From the NCBI GenBank assembly GCA_934729465.1, contig CAKVEP010000003.1:95223-159222 (forward strand): DNA of 64,000 bases, written 5' to 3'. The notes beneath the pieces were generated by a model. That model searched no databases and was not told where the DNA came from. It worked only from the letters and a program-made list of their open reading frames with translations. The stretch comes from an uncultured Eubacteriales bacterium (GTDB lineage Bacteria; Bacillota; Clostridia; Oscillospirales; Acutalibacteraceae). A program made the translations under genes and the position numbers. Of this stretch, positions 43,221-53,565 are shown in pieces (within the stretch, counting starts at the first letter, position 1; the number at the start of each line of letters is the position of its first letter).

Positions 43221-44656
43221 TATTCTCTCACCATTAAACATGGAACATCTTTATTTTTATATTCACTGTCAATCATGCCTTGCTGAAGTTTGATAATTCT
43301 TCGCATTTTCATAGCTAGCGTTAAACAGTAGTCTCTAAATTCCATCTTGTCAACATCAAACTCATTTCTAACATTTGGAAACAGCAGCTTTAAATATGCA
43401 GTTGCCAACCTCTTAATTGCCTCTGTATCACGAGTATCCGCATGCTCGGGAACTTCTACAATCTTTTCCACAATGGCACGATAACTCATATCATTTCTGA
43501 GTTCATGAAGAATAGAGCAGAAATATTCAGAGTTAAGTGCCCATCCGGTCAGTTTAAGCCCATCGTTCATTCTAGGTATATCCCAACCCTTAACAAATCC
43601 GTGAATACGGTCAAGAAGCGCCGTTTCCTGAAACAACGTAGGTAATTCTCCTAACATATAACTATACTCATTCATGTTTTCTTCTTTTATATTACCAAGG
43701 AATACTACACCAGCATCAGATTCTCCATTATAGCCATTGGAATTAAATGTGCCGTATTCAAGATATCCTTGAAGTATGGAACGCATTTCATTTTCGTTAC
43801 CGAAGTTTACAAGCTTTACTTCATCAATCGCTACATAGTCCGGACCACAAATATAACCCGGTTTTCTTCTGTTAGCATCATAAAACATTTTTGAACGGGT
43901 TACTTTTCCGCCGTCTGTCAGTAAGCCGTTTTTACTGATATGACCAAAAACATAGCTCTTTCCAGTTCCCTTAGGAGCTAGTTCAATAAGGTTTATTCTT
44001 TTCTCTACAAACGGCAATAATCTAGTAAGCATTGTCAGCTTTTGAAGTTTCGTTTCATATCCGTCAGCATTATAGTCGATAGCTCCTAATAAGATATCTA
44101 TCCATTCATCCGTTTCAAAGTTTGACCTCATTTCTTTAAAATACTCAACATCTACCGTATAAGGGCGGAAATTCTTGAAACCAGTCAGCTTTATTTTCCC
44201 CGGAATCTTTGGCTTTACTGTATCGTCAGGTGGACGATATCCTAATTTTATAATCCCCCAAGTTTCTCCTGTATTTATCAAATCTTCTTTATAGACATCC
44301 CAAATAGCTGGTTCAATCAAAGTTTCTTTTTCAGTCACTCCAAAATCAGGAATAGCAAATGATATTTCTCCAGTCTTTATATTGATATCTACAGAAATTT
44401 TTGTCAGGATTTGAACACTTTCATTCTCATAGATGATTTTATTCTTTATACTCATCCAGTCCTCTTTTTTGGGTATGAACTTCTTAACAAATGCAGATAC
44501 TTCATCCACATCAAAATTGCCAAAATCATCGCTGAACATTTTCAAAAGATAATCTCTTAAAAATGCAGGAAGTCCAAGAGAAGAAAAGAAATTATTGTTT
44601 TTTAAATCTTTATAAACAACCATTTCATCAAAATAGTCTCTAAGTTTATCAGTCAT
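43220..44656 (-). CDS. brxL: BREX protein BrxL (AAA+ part, no Lon-like domain)
   Basis: 478 aa. The AAA+ module has Walker A LIELAPKGTGKSYVFGHIS (about 223-241) and Walker B DYVAIDEVKL (about 273). It matches the BrxL family, but ends soon after the helical lid (CLTLAMKMRRIIKLQQGMID). The known type 1 BrxL proteins continue for about 200 residues with a Lon-protease-like domain, and I find no such domain in any frame downstream, because the next gene starts in the stop codon. BrxL is a DNA-binding ring required for phage resistance in type 1. GGGGTG precedes the ATG; pglZ ends 12 bp before. Confidence 0.86.
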   Translation of the reverse strand: MTDKLRDYFDEMVVYKDLKNNNFFSSLGLPAFLRDYLLKMFSDDFGNFDVDEVSAFVKKFIPKKEDWMSIKNKIIYENESVQILTKISVDINIKTGEISFAIPDFGVTEKETLIEPAIWDVYKEDLINTGETWGIIKLGYRPPDDTVKPKIPGKIKLTGFKNFRPYTVDVEYFKEMRSNFETDEWIDILLGAIDYNADGYETKLQKLTMLTRLLPFVEKRINLIELAPKGTGKSYVFGHISKNGLLTDGGKVTRSKMFYDANRRKPGYICGPDYVAIDEVKLVNFGNENEMRSILQGYLEYGTFNSNGYNGESDAGVVFLGNIKEENMNEYSYMLGELPTLFQETALLDRIHGFVKGWDIPRMNDGLKLTGWALNSEYFCSILHELRNDMSYRAIVEKIVEVPEHADTRDTEAIKRLATAYLKLLFPNVRNEFDVDKMEFRDYCLTLAMKMRRIIKLQQGMIDSEYKNKDVPCLMVRE

Positions 44657-44668
44657 TTATTTTCACCC

Positions 44669-46957
44669 CTAAAAATCGAACATATTATTCTGTGACATTC
44701 CCTTTTTCTCAATTTCAAACTGCTGTCCAGATGCGAGAACACCGCCACCATCAAGGATATCAATAGCAAACTTGCCTTTTTTGCTGTAATTTTTCAGTTC
44801 TACGCTATATATATAAGGTTCAGCAGTTTCTTCTGCATTGTAATAATTACCATCCAATTTAATGGCAATATTATTACTTCTAATTCCAACGTAAATTTTA
44901 ATGATTGCGTATTCTTTTGCACATAATGTTAAAACTCTTGATTCGTCAACAATAAAAGCTTCTATATTAGATATTTTTTGTGCAATTTCAATAATCGGAA
45001 CCGCGACTTCCTCCATAGAAGCTCCACCATGTACTTCTACATTTGCACGTCGGCTTCCCCTAAATCTGTCATAATTTGCCAGAATCCAATACCCAGACTC
45101 TTCAATTGCAAAATCTGGTTTATCGTCAATTTCACTTATCTTGCAACATCTTCCTGAATGCTCGCCTTTTGTCTCCATACTCCAAATATTTTCAGTTCCA
45201 TGAAGAACAGCAAGTCGGCTGGCACCATGGTCAGAAATAATAATTGCTTTATTATATGAACCCGCAAATATGCTTGCTTTAATTTTTATCAATAAATCAT
45301 CTATTATTTCGAGCTCTTTTATGAGGTAAATTGGTGTTTTTTCTTTCTCATAGTCGAAGCTATCTTTGCCATGATGCTTAATATCATCTAAATCCTTTAT
45401 ATCTGATATTGGACATCCTTTACCTTTTAACGTGTCTACAAATTCCTTGTTAAATACAGTTAATGAAGGCAACTCACATCTTGCACAAGATATATTTGTT
45501 GAAAGTCCATGTTCGCTACACTTCTGCTGAATAAAGCTTAAGTATTCAACTCCCATTGCATCAACAAAAAATACTTGTGCGTTTTGTGTATCAAGCTTAT
45601 CTACATAGGCTGTACGTGGTTTTAAGATTGTAACAAAATCCCTTTTTATTGCCTGCTCTTCAACAACTTTTTCAAAAGATGGCAGAATACGATTTGTTAT
45701 CTTTTGATATTTGTAATCCTCAAAATAGCTATTCAAAAATTCATTTCTATATCTATAACTTGACAAATAATTCGCTAAATCAGGATAGATATTCATCAAA
45801 ATAGAAACCAATTCGTCCTTTGAATACTTCACACCATAATTGCTAAGCCATTTGATGATTTTTTCTTTTTCCGGTTGTGTTAAATCTGTCAGATAGTAAA
45901 TTTCATCTTCTCCTTTGGTTGATAAAATCTTACAAAAATCTATCGTCTCAGACAATGGTTTTTTCAGCTCACTAATTAAACCTTTTCTTTGCCTATACAG
46001 TTTCTGATAGTTTTCACTCTTCCAATCAATATCAAGTACAGCCCGAAAAATATTCTTTATCAATTCATTAGATTTTGACGTCTTATTTAACACAAGCTTG
46101 AGGTAATCATTATTCTTAACACCACAAATCAGAAGTGCAACATAGTAGAGACATCTCTTTTTAACATCAAATTCCTGATATTCGCTTATTGCATGTAAAA
46201 GATTATTTTCTGACCCAAAATTGTCTGCAATAACCGTAGTCCACGTTCCTGATTTTCCCATTTGATGGAGTATGTCATCCCATTGTTCCGGCAATCCACA
46301 TGCTTGAGGAACAATTCCTGTTCTTGAATCTTTATTGCGGAGAATATCATAACTATTATTTACTTGTGAAATATGAAAGACTGATTCAGCAAAAGAGCTT
46401 TTATCTATTGCTGTTGCAATATATGCATCTCTATTGAAGCAACTATCTATGGCTGTTCCAATTTTCTGTATCCCACTATATGAATCCGTAAAAATATCGG
46501 AGAGCATCGGAGAAATGAAATTCATATTGCAAATATTGTCAGGATTTCCATCAACGATAACCAGTCTTCCACTCTCAGATATTCTAGGATCTGTAAATTT
46601 GAGATATTTCTCACATTGATAGGTAATAATTACAACATGACCAGAAATGCTTGTTGTAATCAGTGTTTTTAAAGCCTGCTTTGCCACATTTTCTCCAAAT
46701 AGCATAAGGAATCCAGACAATCCAGTTATGAATGTATTACCACTGTTACTTGATACAGATGCGTATAACTCATCCAGTTTTATTGCCTCATCTTGGTTGC
46801 AAAACTCCTCTATAGATGGGAACTTGTTCTTCCCCACATCAAAATATTCTGCTATATTTGCTAAATCTTCCTTTGTCTGAACATCAACAATCAAAGGATA
46901 TCTTTTATTAGAGTTCAGATATTTTTGAACTCTCTTTTTTGTGTCATCCAGATTCAT
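44669..46957 (-). CDS. pglZ: BREX phosphatase-fold protein PglZ
   Basis: 762 aa from ATG 46957. GGAGG lies 9 nt upstream, so I prefer it to the GTG at 46978 that would overlap brxC. The alkaline-phosphatase-superfamily PglZ core lies at about 455-650 with VFFVDAMGVEYLSFIQQK (metal Asp) and AIIISDHGASRLAVLHG (Asp-His). The N-terminal ~440 residues are helical and specific to BREX PglZ. It is the marker protein of all BREX types. Preceded by brxC by 17 bp and followed by brxL. Confidence 0.92.
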   Translation of the reverse strand: MNLDDTKKRVQKYLNSNKRYPLIVDVQTKEDLANIAEYFDVGKNKFPSIEEFCNQDEAIKLDELYASVSSNSGNTFITGLSGFLMLFGENVAKQALKTLITTSISGHVVIITYQCEKYLKFTDPRISESGRLVIVDGNPDNICNMNFISPMLSDIFTDSYSGIQKIGTAIDSCFNRDAYIATAIDKSSFAESVFHISQVNNSYDILRNKDSRTGIVPQACGLPEQWDDILHQMGKSGTWTTVIADNFGSENNLLHAISEYQEFDVKKRCLYYVALLICGVKNNDYLKLVLNKTSKSNELIKNIFRAVLDIDWKSENYQKLYRQRKGLISELKKPLSETIDFCKILSTKGEDEIYYLTDLTQPEKEKIIKWLSNYGVKYSKDELVSILMNIYPDLANYLSSYRYRNEFLNSYFEDYKYQKITNRILPSFEKVVEEQAIKRDFVTILKPRTAYVDKLDTQNAQVFFVDAMGVEYLSFIQQKCSEHGLSTNISCARCELPSLTVFNKEFVDTLKGKGCPISDIKDLDDIKHHGKDSFDYEKEKTPIYLIKELEIIDDLLIKIKASIFAGSYNKAIIISDHGASRLAVLHGTENIWSMETKGEHSGRCCKISEIDDKPDFAIEESGYWILANYDRFRGSRRANVEVHGGASMEEVAVPIIEIAQKISNIEAFIVDESRVLTLCAKEYAIIKIYVGIRSNNIAIKLDGNYYNAEETAEPYIYSVELKNYSKKGKFAIDILDGGGVLASGQQFEIEKKGMSQNNMFDF

Positions 46958-46974
46958 ATGTTTTGTCCTCCGAA

Positions 46975-49900
46975 TCACTTTTGTTTCTTTATGATTTCCA
47001 ACCCAACAACAAAATTATCTTCAATCATTTTCTTCAGATATTCTTTTACCTGTTCAGCTGGCATTTCGTCTATTACTTTTTTGGCTCTTCCATACCCTGA
47101 CTCATTATATTTCGCATTAGCCATCGCCTTAATCTTTGCTGTAACCGCTTTATTTCCAAGCCAATGATACGGCAAATCTGAGATATGGTTCTGAAGGTAA
47201 GTTCTAACTTCATCAACATCATCAAACAGTTCAGAGAACTCTTCAAGGAAAACATCTCTAAATGCTTTATCTCTATCTTCTTTATTATTCAATTTCTGCA
47301 CATAGGTCATTTTATCAAGATAGTCTAGTGCTTTTGTAATGGTACTCTCATCTTTAGTTTTAGAATTTATAGCTCCAAATAGCTTTCTTGCTGTTGCGAC
47401 TTCATCATCAGGAACCATGGCAAGGATAGGCATATGATACTTATTCGACCACATATATGGTGAATCAGTACCGGTCAAATCGTTCCATTTCTTTTTGAGT
47501 TGAGTATACAACTGAGCATTCTTATATAAATCAACTGCTTTTTGAACCTTGTCGGTATACTTATCTCGCTCAAGTAAATAAGAACCTCCAAATCCATATG
47601 TATCATCATCAAGAATGGATTTAACATCTTCTTCTGAAAGGTCGTCTAAATAGAAACTACAAGCTTTAATAAATAAACTGCTCTGTGAGCCCATAAAATA
47701 TTTAAAGTTTTCTATATTCTCACGAAGTAAATCAAGAAATGGCTTCTTTTGTGAATCAAGAAGATTTCTTTGCTTATACAGGTTGTAAAGCATCTCATAA
47801 AAAGCTTTGCTATCGCCAAGCTCATTTTTAATCATTGAATAAGCCAATCGAATCTGACCAATCTTATCAACCCATGCACGAATTGCTTCCATATAGGTTG
47901 CATTTTTAGATAAAACACCATTGCTTATTTCAATAATTTCATATTCACAAATAAGCTCATCTATTTTTGCATTGACTGTATCTGTATTCCATACCCAATT
48001 GGCAGCATCTGAGCTAAATTTATATTGCAACTGATTGATATACTGACCGCCATCATTGATTTTTTCAGCAACAGCAGGAAGTTTTCCTCCATCGTATAAC
48101 TTTAAATACTCAAGCATACCAGTTTTGCAATTGTCCTTTGTGAGTATACTCTTCAAATCATCTACAACGCCATCATTATCTAAGCATAATTTCCCAATGG
48201 TAAGAGCAATATCATTATCAGACTTCTCGCCTTCCATATTCTTATTATTCGCAATGCCACAATAATTGTCAATAAGTTTTGAAACGACACCTTTATCTGT
48301 CTTAAAAGCCTTATCGTCAAGCATATACTTGATTACCCAAATAGGGAAAGAAAAACCTTTCATCTGCTCTCGGATTCGTGACCTTGTTTCAGTAACAGAA
48401 ACACAATACATTTCTGGAATATAGAAGGCAACTGATGTAGCCTTGTTAAAGGCACGTTCTTCTTCCGTCAATGTTACGATAAACTTATCTTTGTAACGTT
48501 TTTCCGGCGTGTTGTCCTGCTTAATAATTTCAGAAATCATACTGGCAAGCTTTTCTGCATCTAACGGTACTGTTGTTAAATTGTCACTGTAAGAATAAAC
48601 GCCTTTTGTGTATTCCTTTAAAATAAATCCAAGAATAAAAGCCGTCAAGTTACAAGGCATAAATCCGTATGGTTCTGCTTTCAGCATCTCATATATTGAA
48701 GCAATAGAAATACGGTCACTTTTATTAAAAGTCTCGTTAATAAACTCATCTACCGTTTTCTTCAAATCTGCAATATAAGAATGAGAGTTATTCCAATATT
48801 CCTGAACTTTCCACGCACCCTTCAGAGCATTTTCAAGTTTAGTTGCTTCATTACCGGAACGAAATGTCCCTTTTGTTTCTTCGTTAATACCACATGTTGC
48901 ACCTTTTCCCAATAAATTGGCATCATACATTGTATTCAGAACACTTGTATAAGCACCCTCAAGACATTTGGGGTAATGGAATTTATCTATATCAAGCAGA
49001 TAGATAAACAAATCCTGAATATTAGCTACTCGTTCTCCATTTGTTGCATAGCGAGAGTATACATAGAAATCGCCGCCTTTAATTCTCTTCGCCCAATTTG
49101 AAAGCACCTCAATAGCGTATCCCTCGTATGTCTTTCTCTGGTCTAAATCGCTGTTTCCGATTGCAAGAGACATGGCATAGTTTTCAACAAACTCACTATA
49201 CTCGCCTTCACCGAGAATACATGTTGAACTATCGATTACAATTGCATTTGATTCAGGATTATTCACAAAGAAATTCTCTATCTTTTTCTTTAATGCACCG
49301 CTTTCAGCAGAATCTCTACCAATAGTTGCAACGGCATAAAGTTTGTTATTAGTTACACTTGGATTGTTTGCCTTTTTAATTTCACTATCAAAATCAGAGA
49401 GTGTAGCATATGCCAATGAATAACGAAGCTTTAATGCACCCATAAACTCAATAGTAGTACGCAAATTACTACCTGCCATAAATGACATATCTTTTGTAGA
49501 TTTACCTTTAGCCTGAGCAATGAACGGACCCGGGTCTACACTCGGTCCCATGTTTTTGCAGCAATATGAGAATACATCGCCAGTCAAAGGCGTTCTGGTT
49601 ACTACATGGTCGTTCAAAAGTTTCTTTGCAATATTCTGTGCCGCAGTTTCAAGGTCAGTGCCCTCGAAAGCAAGTGTCAAATTTTTGTTATTTGGAAGAA
49701 AAATATCACGGTTACCACTCATTCTTTCAGATATAGCCTGAAGTAACAAGATAACCTTGAGTACACGCTTTTCATCTTCCATAAGCTCCTTATCCATTTT
49801 CTGAGTATAACAGCTTAAAATCTCTCTTATTCCATCAGCCAATTTCTGGCTGCCTGTTTCATAAAAGAAATTCCATAACATATCAATCGTGACAAATGGA

Positions 49901-51159
49901 TTTTGAGACCTAAAATCATATCTGTCAATAAACCACTGAAATGCTTTAACATCTTCGCCTTCATCATTTTTAATAAAATTGAACATGCTACGGGCTGTAG
50001 ATGTGTAGTAAATCGAAATATGCTGCAATATAAGGGCTGCATAAGGATGAATCGGCAAAACATTACTTAAATCTTTGTCTGTTAAACCAATTTTTTTGCT
50101 TACAGCAGAACGGCTCTGCATAGTACGGGCTTCTAAACTTTCCCTGTGATCCTTCCATTTCTTAGCTTTATCAACATCATCTGTTACCTTCAATGCATTA
50201 TGCATCAATTCAAAGGCTATATTTTCAGGCAAAGAAATGTGAATTGGCGAAACAAATCTGTCGAGGATTTTTCGCTTATCTGGGTCTCCATCAGAAAAAT
50301 AGCCTTCAGCTTTATGAGTAACAATCAAAAGACAGAACGGTGCCGTAGCAGCAAGCTCTGCAACCTGCTGAAAACCTGTAAGATGATGCATGTTATTCTC
50401 AAAATACTCTGAAAATTCATCCCAAATGAATACAAGTTCCTTAAGGTTATTCTTTTCGATAATTTCACGCATCCAATCGCAAAGTTCCCCTGTAGTCATG
50501 GAAAAACTTCCCTTTACAACTGGAACTTTAAACACTTTTTCAACCAAAGTATTCAAAGCTTCTTCCTTGAAATTTCTTAATTTCTCGAGAATACTATCGG
50601 CAGTATCTCCGTTCAACACTGTCTGATATTTACCCTTAGCATAAATGTCAAAGCTCTGCTTATTTTCTTCATCTTCAAAATATCTGATAAGCGACTTTCT
50701 CAAAGAAGCACTGGCTATATTTTCGATTCCGGCATCAGCCAATGCTTTCTCTACGCCTTCCTGAATGGCAACGACCAAATCCATATCACTTTGAATATCA
50801 GATGAGCCGTAACGATGACAAACAAGAATTTTACCCTCGTTTTTCTGTGCAATCAATTTTTGGCAAAGAAAATTATCAAGATTATAATGCTCAAAGTATG
50901 CGTTTGTTTCCTCGTCTGAAGCCTCAATGAGTTTCTTTAATGTCAAGACAGCGTGCGACTTACCCGTTCCATAAGCACCGTCAACCCATACCGATAATTT
51001 CTGCTTGCGTGACAAAACATCTACCATTGACTTCAGTAACTTAATGAATGTAGGATGAGGATAGAATTTTTTCCACAAATCCGGCTGTTCCTCTATTCTT
51101 TTCTTATCTACCTGCGGCAAATAATCCGGGTCGATGTCAAAATACTCTCTGTAGCTCAT
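46975..51159 (-). CDS. brxC: BREX P-loop ATPase BrxC/PglY
   Basis: 1394 aa. The AAA+-like ATPase domain has VWVDGAYGTGKSHAVL (Walker A, 61-68) and KELVFIWDEFSEYF (Walker B, about 242-249) within the first 400 residues, followed by a very long helical C-terminal part. This size and layout are those of BrxC/PglY, present in all BREX types and thought to form large DNA-associated assemblies. GGAGG is 8 nt before the ATG. It lies 13 bp after brxP. No frameshift or gap seen. Confidence 0.92.
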   Translation of the reverse strand: MSYREYFDIDPDYLPQVDKKRIEEQPDLWKKFYPHPTFIKLLKSMVDVLSRKQKLSVWVDGAYGTGKSHAVLTLKKLIEASDEETNAYFEHYNLDNFLCQKLIAQKNEGKILVCHRYGSSDIQSDMDLVVAIQEGVEKALADAGIENIASASLRKSLIRYFEDEENKQSFDIYAKGKYQTVLNGDTADSILEKLRNFKEEALNTLVEKVFKVPVVKGSFSMTTGELCDWMREIIEKNNLKELVFIWDEFSEYFENNMHHLTGFQQVAELAATAPFCLLIVTHKAEGYFSDGDPDKRKILDRFVSPIHISLPENIAFELMHNALKVTDDVDKAKKWKDHRESLEARTMQSRSAVSKKIGLTDKDLSNVLPIHPYAALILQHISIYYTSTARSMFNFIKNDEGEDVKAFQWFIDRYDFRSQNPFVTIDMLWNFFYETGSQKLADGIREILSCYTQKMDKELMEDEKRVLKVILLLQAISERMSGNRDIFLPNNKNLTLAFEGTDLETAAQNIAKKLLNDHVVTRTPLTGDVFSYCCKNMGPSVDPGPFIAQAKGKSTKDMSFMAGSNLRTTIEFMGALKLRYSLAYATLSDFDSEIKKANNPSVTNNKLYAVATIGRDSAESGALKKKIENFFVNNPESNAIVIDSSTCILGEGEYSEFVENYAMSLAIGNSDLDQRKTYEGYAIEVLSNWAKRIKGGDFYVYSRYATNGERVANIQDLFIYLLDIDKFHYPKCLEGAYTSVLNTMYDANLLGKGATCGINEETKGTFRSGNEATKLENALKGAWKVQEYWNNSHSYIADLKKTVDEFINETFNKSDRISIASIYEMLKAEPYGFMPCNLTAFILGFILKEYTKGVYSYSDNLTTVPLDAEKLASMISEIIKQDNTPEKRYKDKFIVTLTEEERAFNKATSVAFYIPEMYCVSVTETRSRIREQMKGFSFPIWVIKYMLDDKAFKTDKGVVSKLIDNYCGIANNKNMEGEKSDNDIALTIGKLCLDNDGVVDDLKSILTKDNCKTGMLEYLKLYDGGKLPAVAEKINDGGQYINQLQYKFSSDAANWVWNTDTVNAKIDELICEYEIIEISNGVLSKNATYMEAIRAWVDKIGQIRLAYSMIKNELGDSKAFYEMLYNLYKQRNLLDSQKKPFLDLLRENIENFKYFMGSQSSLFIKACSFYLDDLSEEDVKSILDDDTYGFGGSYLLERDKYTDKVQKAVDLYKNAQLYTQLKKKWNDLTGTDSPYMWSNKYHMPILAMVPDDEVATARKLFGAINSKTKDESTITKALDYLDKMTYVQKLNNKEDRDKAFRDVFLEEFSELFDDVDEVRTYLQNHISDLPYHWLGNKAVTAKIKAMANAKYNESGYGRAKKVIDEMPAEQVKEYLKKMIEDNFVVGLEIIKKQK

Positions 51160-51172
51160 TCTCTTTTCCTCC

Positions 51173-53560
51173 TCAAAATAGCTCGTTTAAAATTTCATTA
51201 GACGTCTTATCACTTTTGAGCGTAATATTATCCAGACCAAGCGTAAATCTAGCTTCAATCAAATCAGGATAATTAAATGTAAGACCATTCAGAATTTTCT
51301 CCATTGTTTCTCGGTTCAATCCAAAAATCTGTGTCGGACTAATTCCAGTACTCTCAACAGATGTATCAAGCAATCTGGTTAATGTGAACTGCTTATAACT
51401 TCCACACTTATCAGCAAATAAATACAACGCATACAACATTACTCGCTCATCCGGATTTGACCATGGAAATCTAATAATCGAGTTTAATTTTCGACCGTTA
51501 CTCTTTTCCTCATAATCACATATACCAAATCCTAATTCCTTTAGTGGCTTAATTGAAATAAATATGTTTTTAAAAGCAGAAACTATGTGTCCCCTAACGG
51601 TCTCACTAATCGTATCATCCAACATTGCATAAATTGCCTCAGGTGAATATGAAGTATTCAAATCAATATTCTTTATCCACCATCCAAACTGACTAGAGTA
51701 TGCCCAATTGCAGGCAATCAATCCCCACGCAAGAGAAGAATCAATACCAATATCAGCAATAATCTCACCGAATCGTGTTAATAATGGCTCTTTTTGGCGT
51801 TTATTCTTTATTGCAATTCCTGAATCCTGTAAAAAGCATTTAAGATACTTCACTTTATTTGTTCCAAGTGAATGACTCGAAGTCCAAAAGTCATAACCTC
51901 CGTCAATCGCTTCAAAATACTGTGTTAACCACTCATATTCAACACCCATATTTCCGTATCTATTTACACTACCCATTTTACCTTCTCCTTTTGGTAATCT
52001 CATAGAGTTAGCAAGCAAGCAGCCATAAAAAACCTTATGACATTTCCTGCATTTTACACATCTATCGTCTATCTTAACCTTTCCATCGTTCATTTTTATA
52101 AATCCATGCGGACAATTCGATTCACAAACTCTGCAAAATACGCAATACACAGTCTTTCTCATTATGATTTTAAAAGTAGACATAAAATCAATATCTGTTT
52201 TTGTGTTACTCCCTATATTAAAAGTAAACTCAAATTCTCTGTCATTATCGGTAAACTCACCAATATAACTTTTGCCTTTAAAAACAATCTCTATTTCATT
52301 CTCAGTTCGATAAATCACTTGACCTATTGTTTTAATCCATTCTCTCCAGTCTGATGATTTTCTCTGAGCTTTTATTCGAAATACACCCTTTTCAAAGCTA
52401 TCCGTACATAAGCTGCTCGCAATAGAGAGTTCTCGTCCACTTCTTCGTGCTTTCCATCCACCAATCTCCATAAATTCATCGATTTGCTTTTTCGTATTTA
52501 AAATCTTAGAACTTGTTTCAAGAATGATTTCATTAAAATCTGTAGTTGAAAAAGCATTTTCTGTTGGCGTACTATAGCACACTTCCTTGAAGAACATATT
52601 TTTGTATGTTGCCATAGGACATACCAAACAGCCCGCTCTACTGTTACCTTTTTTGTATGCTTTATTTATAATCAAGTTTCTTGCATAAATGTAATTAAAC
52701 AATTCAGCAGAATTCCACTCTAATATTGGGTGGCAACTATATTGCCCTCGCACCTTTTCGCCTAAACTAACGTAATCATACTCACTTCTTGAAGCACTTT
52801 CATCTCCTCTTATGCCCGTGAAAGCCATTCCACGAAAATGTGGGTTATTTGTATATTCCCTCAATTTAATTATTTGCGGTGCTGTCTTATGAACGCTACA
52901 ACACCATCTCATTGTTTGTGCTGGTGGTCCAAATATACGCCAGCTATCTAAAGGAGAAAGTTCTGATTTTGAAACCAAAAAAACTATTTTCTCTTCTTCA
53001 CAAAAACTTTTAATGTTTTCCACAACATCATATGTATCAGGAAATTCCATTCCCGTGTTACCAAACAGAACTTTAAATTCATTATGAGGAAGTGCTCTTT
53101 GAACCAAATCCAAGGCAACGACACTGTCCTTACCACCGGAAAAAGCTACATAAAAAACATCCACCTTGTCTTTATACTCAATAAAAGTATTATATATTTT
53201 CTTTATAGTTTCCTGTACAAGCTGCTCCATTAACTGTCGATTCTTATCGACCATAGCAGGTATATCAACAAATCGAAGAGGATAACCTTCCGGCTCCGGG
53301 TCTTCAATAAGAACTAATTCCGGAGGTGTATAAAGGGAACCTCCCTTGGTTTTTGCAACGAGTCTTCCTCGATAATAATAATTATTGGCTTCTGCCCACA
53401 TATACGGGAAGCTGTCATTTTTATCATAATCCCAATATTTATCAAACCCTAAAATATCAAGTTCTTTATAATAAACGGGTCTTGGTTCCTTTGAAAATGC
53501 CAGTGGCATGGGGGTTAATATATAACCACCGGTAGAACTATCCCATTCGTATGCATACAT
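51173..53560 (-). CDS. brxP: BrxP: PAPS-reductase-like protein with ferredoxin-type cysteines
   Basis: 795 aa. An N-terminal extension (1-110) is followed by an ATP-pyrophosphatase/PAPS-reductase domain with YVAFSGGKDSVVALDL (141-146 loop), TMRWCCSVHKTAP (Cys220-221) and RAGCLVCPMATYK (Cys311, 314), as in DndC-like proteins. Next comes a ferredoxin-like insert with eight Cys (473, 476, 479, 483 and 501, 504, 507, 514), able to hold two 4Fe-4S clusters. From about 530 a C-terminal domain resembles DUF4007 (WTSSHSLGTNKVKYLK). In type 4 BREX this protein replaces the PglX methylase. Activation of DNA for sulfur insertion is inferred, not shown. Confidence 0.87.
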   Translation of the reverse strand: MYAYEWDSSTGGYILTPMPLAFSKEPRPVYYKELDILGFDKYWDYDKNDSFPYMWAEANNYYYRGRLVAKTKGGSLYTPPELVLIEDPEPEGYPLRFVDIPAMVDKNRQLMEQLVQETIKKIYNTFIEYKDKVDVFYVAFSGGKDSVVALDLVQRALPHNEFKVLFGNTGMEFPDTYDVVENIKSFCEEEKIVFLVSKSELSPLDSWRIFGPPAQTMRWCCSVHKTAPQIIKLREYTNNPHFRGMAFTGIRGDESASRSEYDYVSLGEKVRGQYSCHPILEWNSAELFNYIYARNLIINKAYKKGNSRAGCLVCPMATYKNMFFKEVCYSTPTENAFSTTDFNEIILETSSKILNTKKQIDEFMEIGGWKARRSGRELSIASSLCTDSFEKGVFRIKAQRKSSDWREWIKTIGQVIYRTENEIEIVFKGKSYIGEFTDNDREFEFTFNIGSNTKTDIDFMSTFKIIMRKTVYCVFCRVCESNCPHGFIKMNDGKVKIDDRCVKCRKCHKVFYGCLLANSMRLPKGEGKMGSVNRYGNMGVEYEWLTQYFEAIDGGYDFWTSSHSLGTNKVKYLKCFLQDSGIAIKNKRQKEPLLTRFGEIIADIGIDSSLAWGLIACNWAYSSQFGWWIKNIDLNTSYSPEAIYAMLDDTISETVRGHIVSAFKNIFISIKPLKELGFGICDYEEKSNGRKLNSIIRFPWSNPDERVMLYALYLFADKCGSYKQFTLTRLLDTSVESTGISPTQIFGLNRETMEKILNGLTFNYPDLIEARFTLGLDNITLKSDKTSNEILNELF

Positions 53561-53565
53561 CCTGT

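Noticed and set aside
44669..46978. pglZ starting at GTG 46978 with an overlap to brxC
   Set aside because: The only good ribosome site (GGAGG) lies between that GTG and ATG 46957, so the ATG is favoured.
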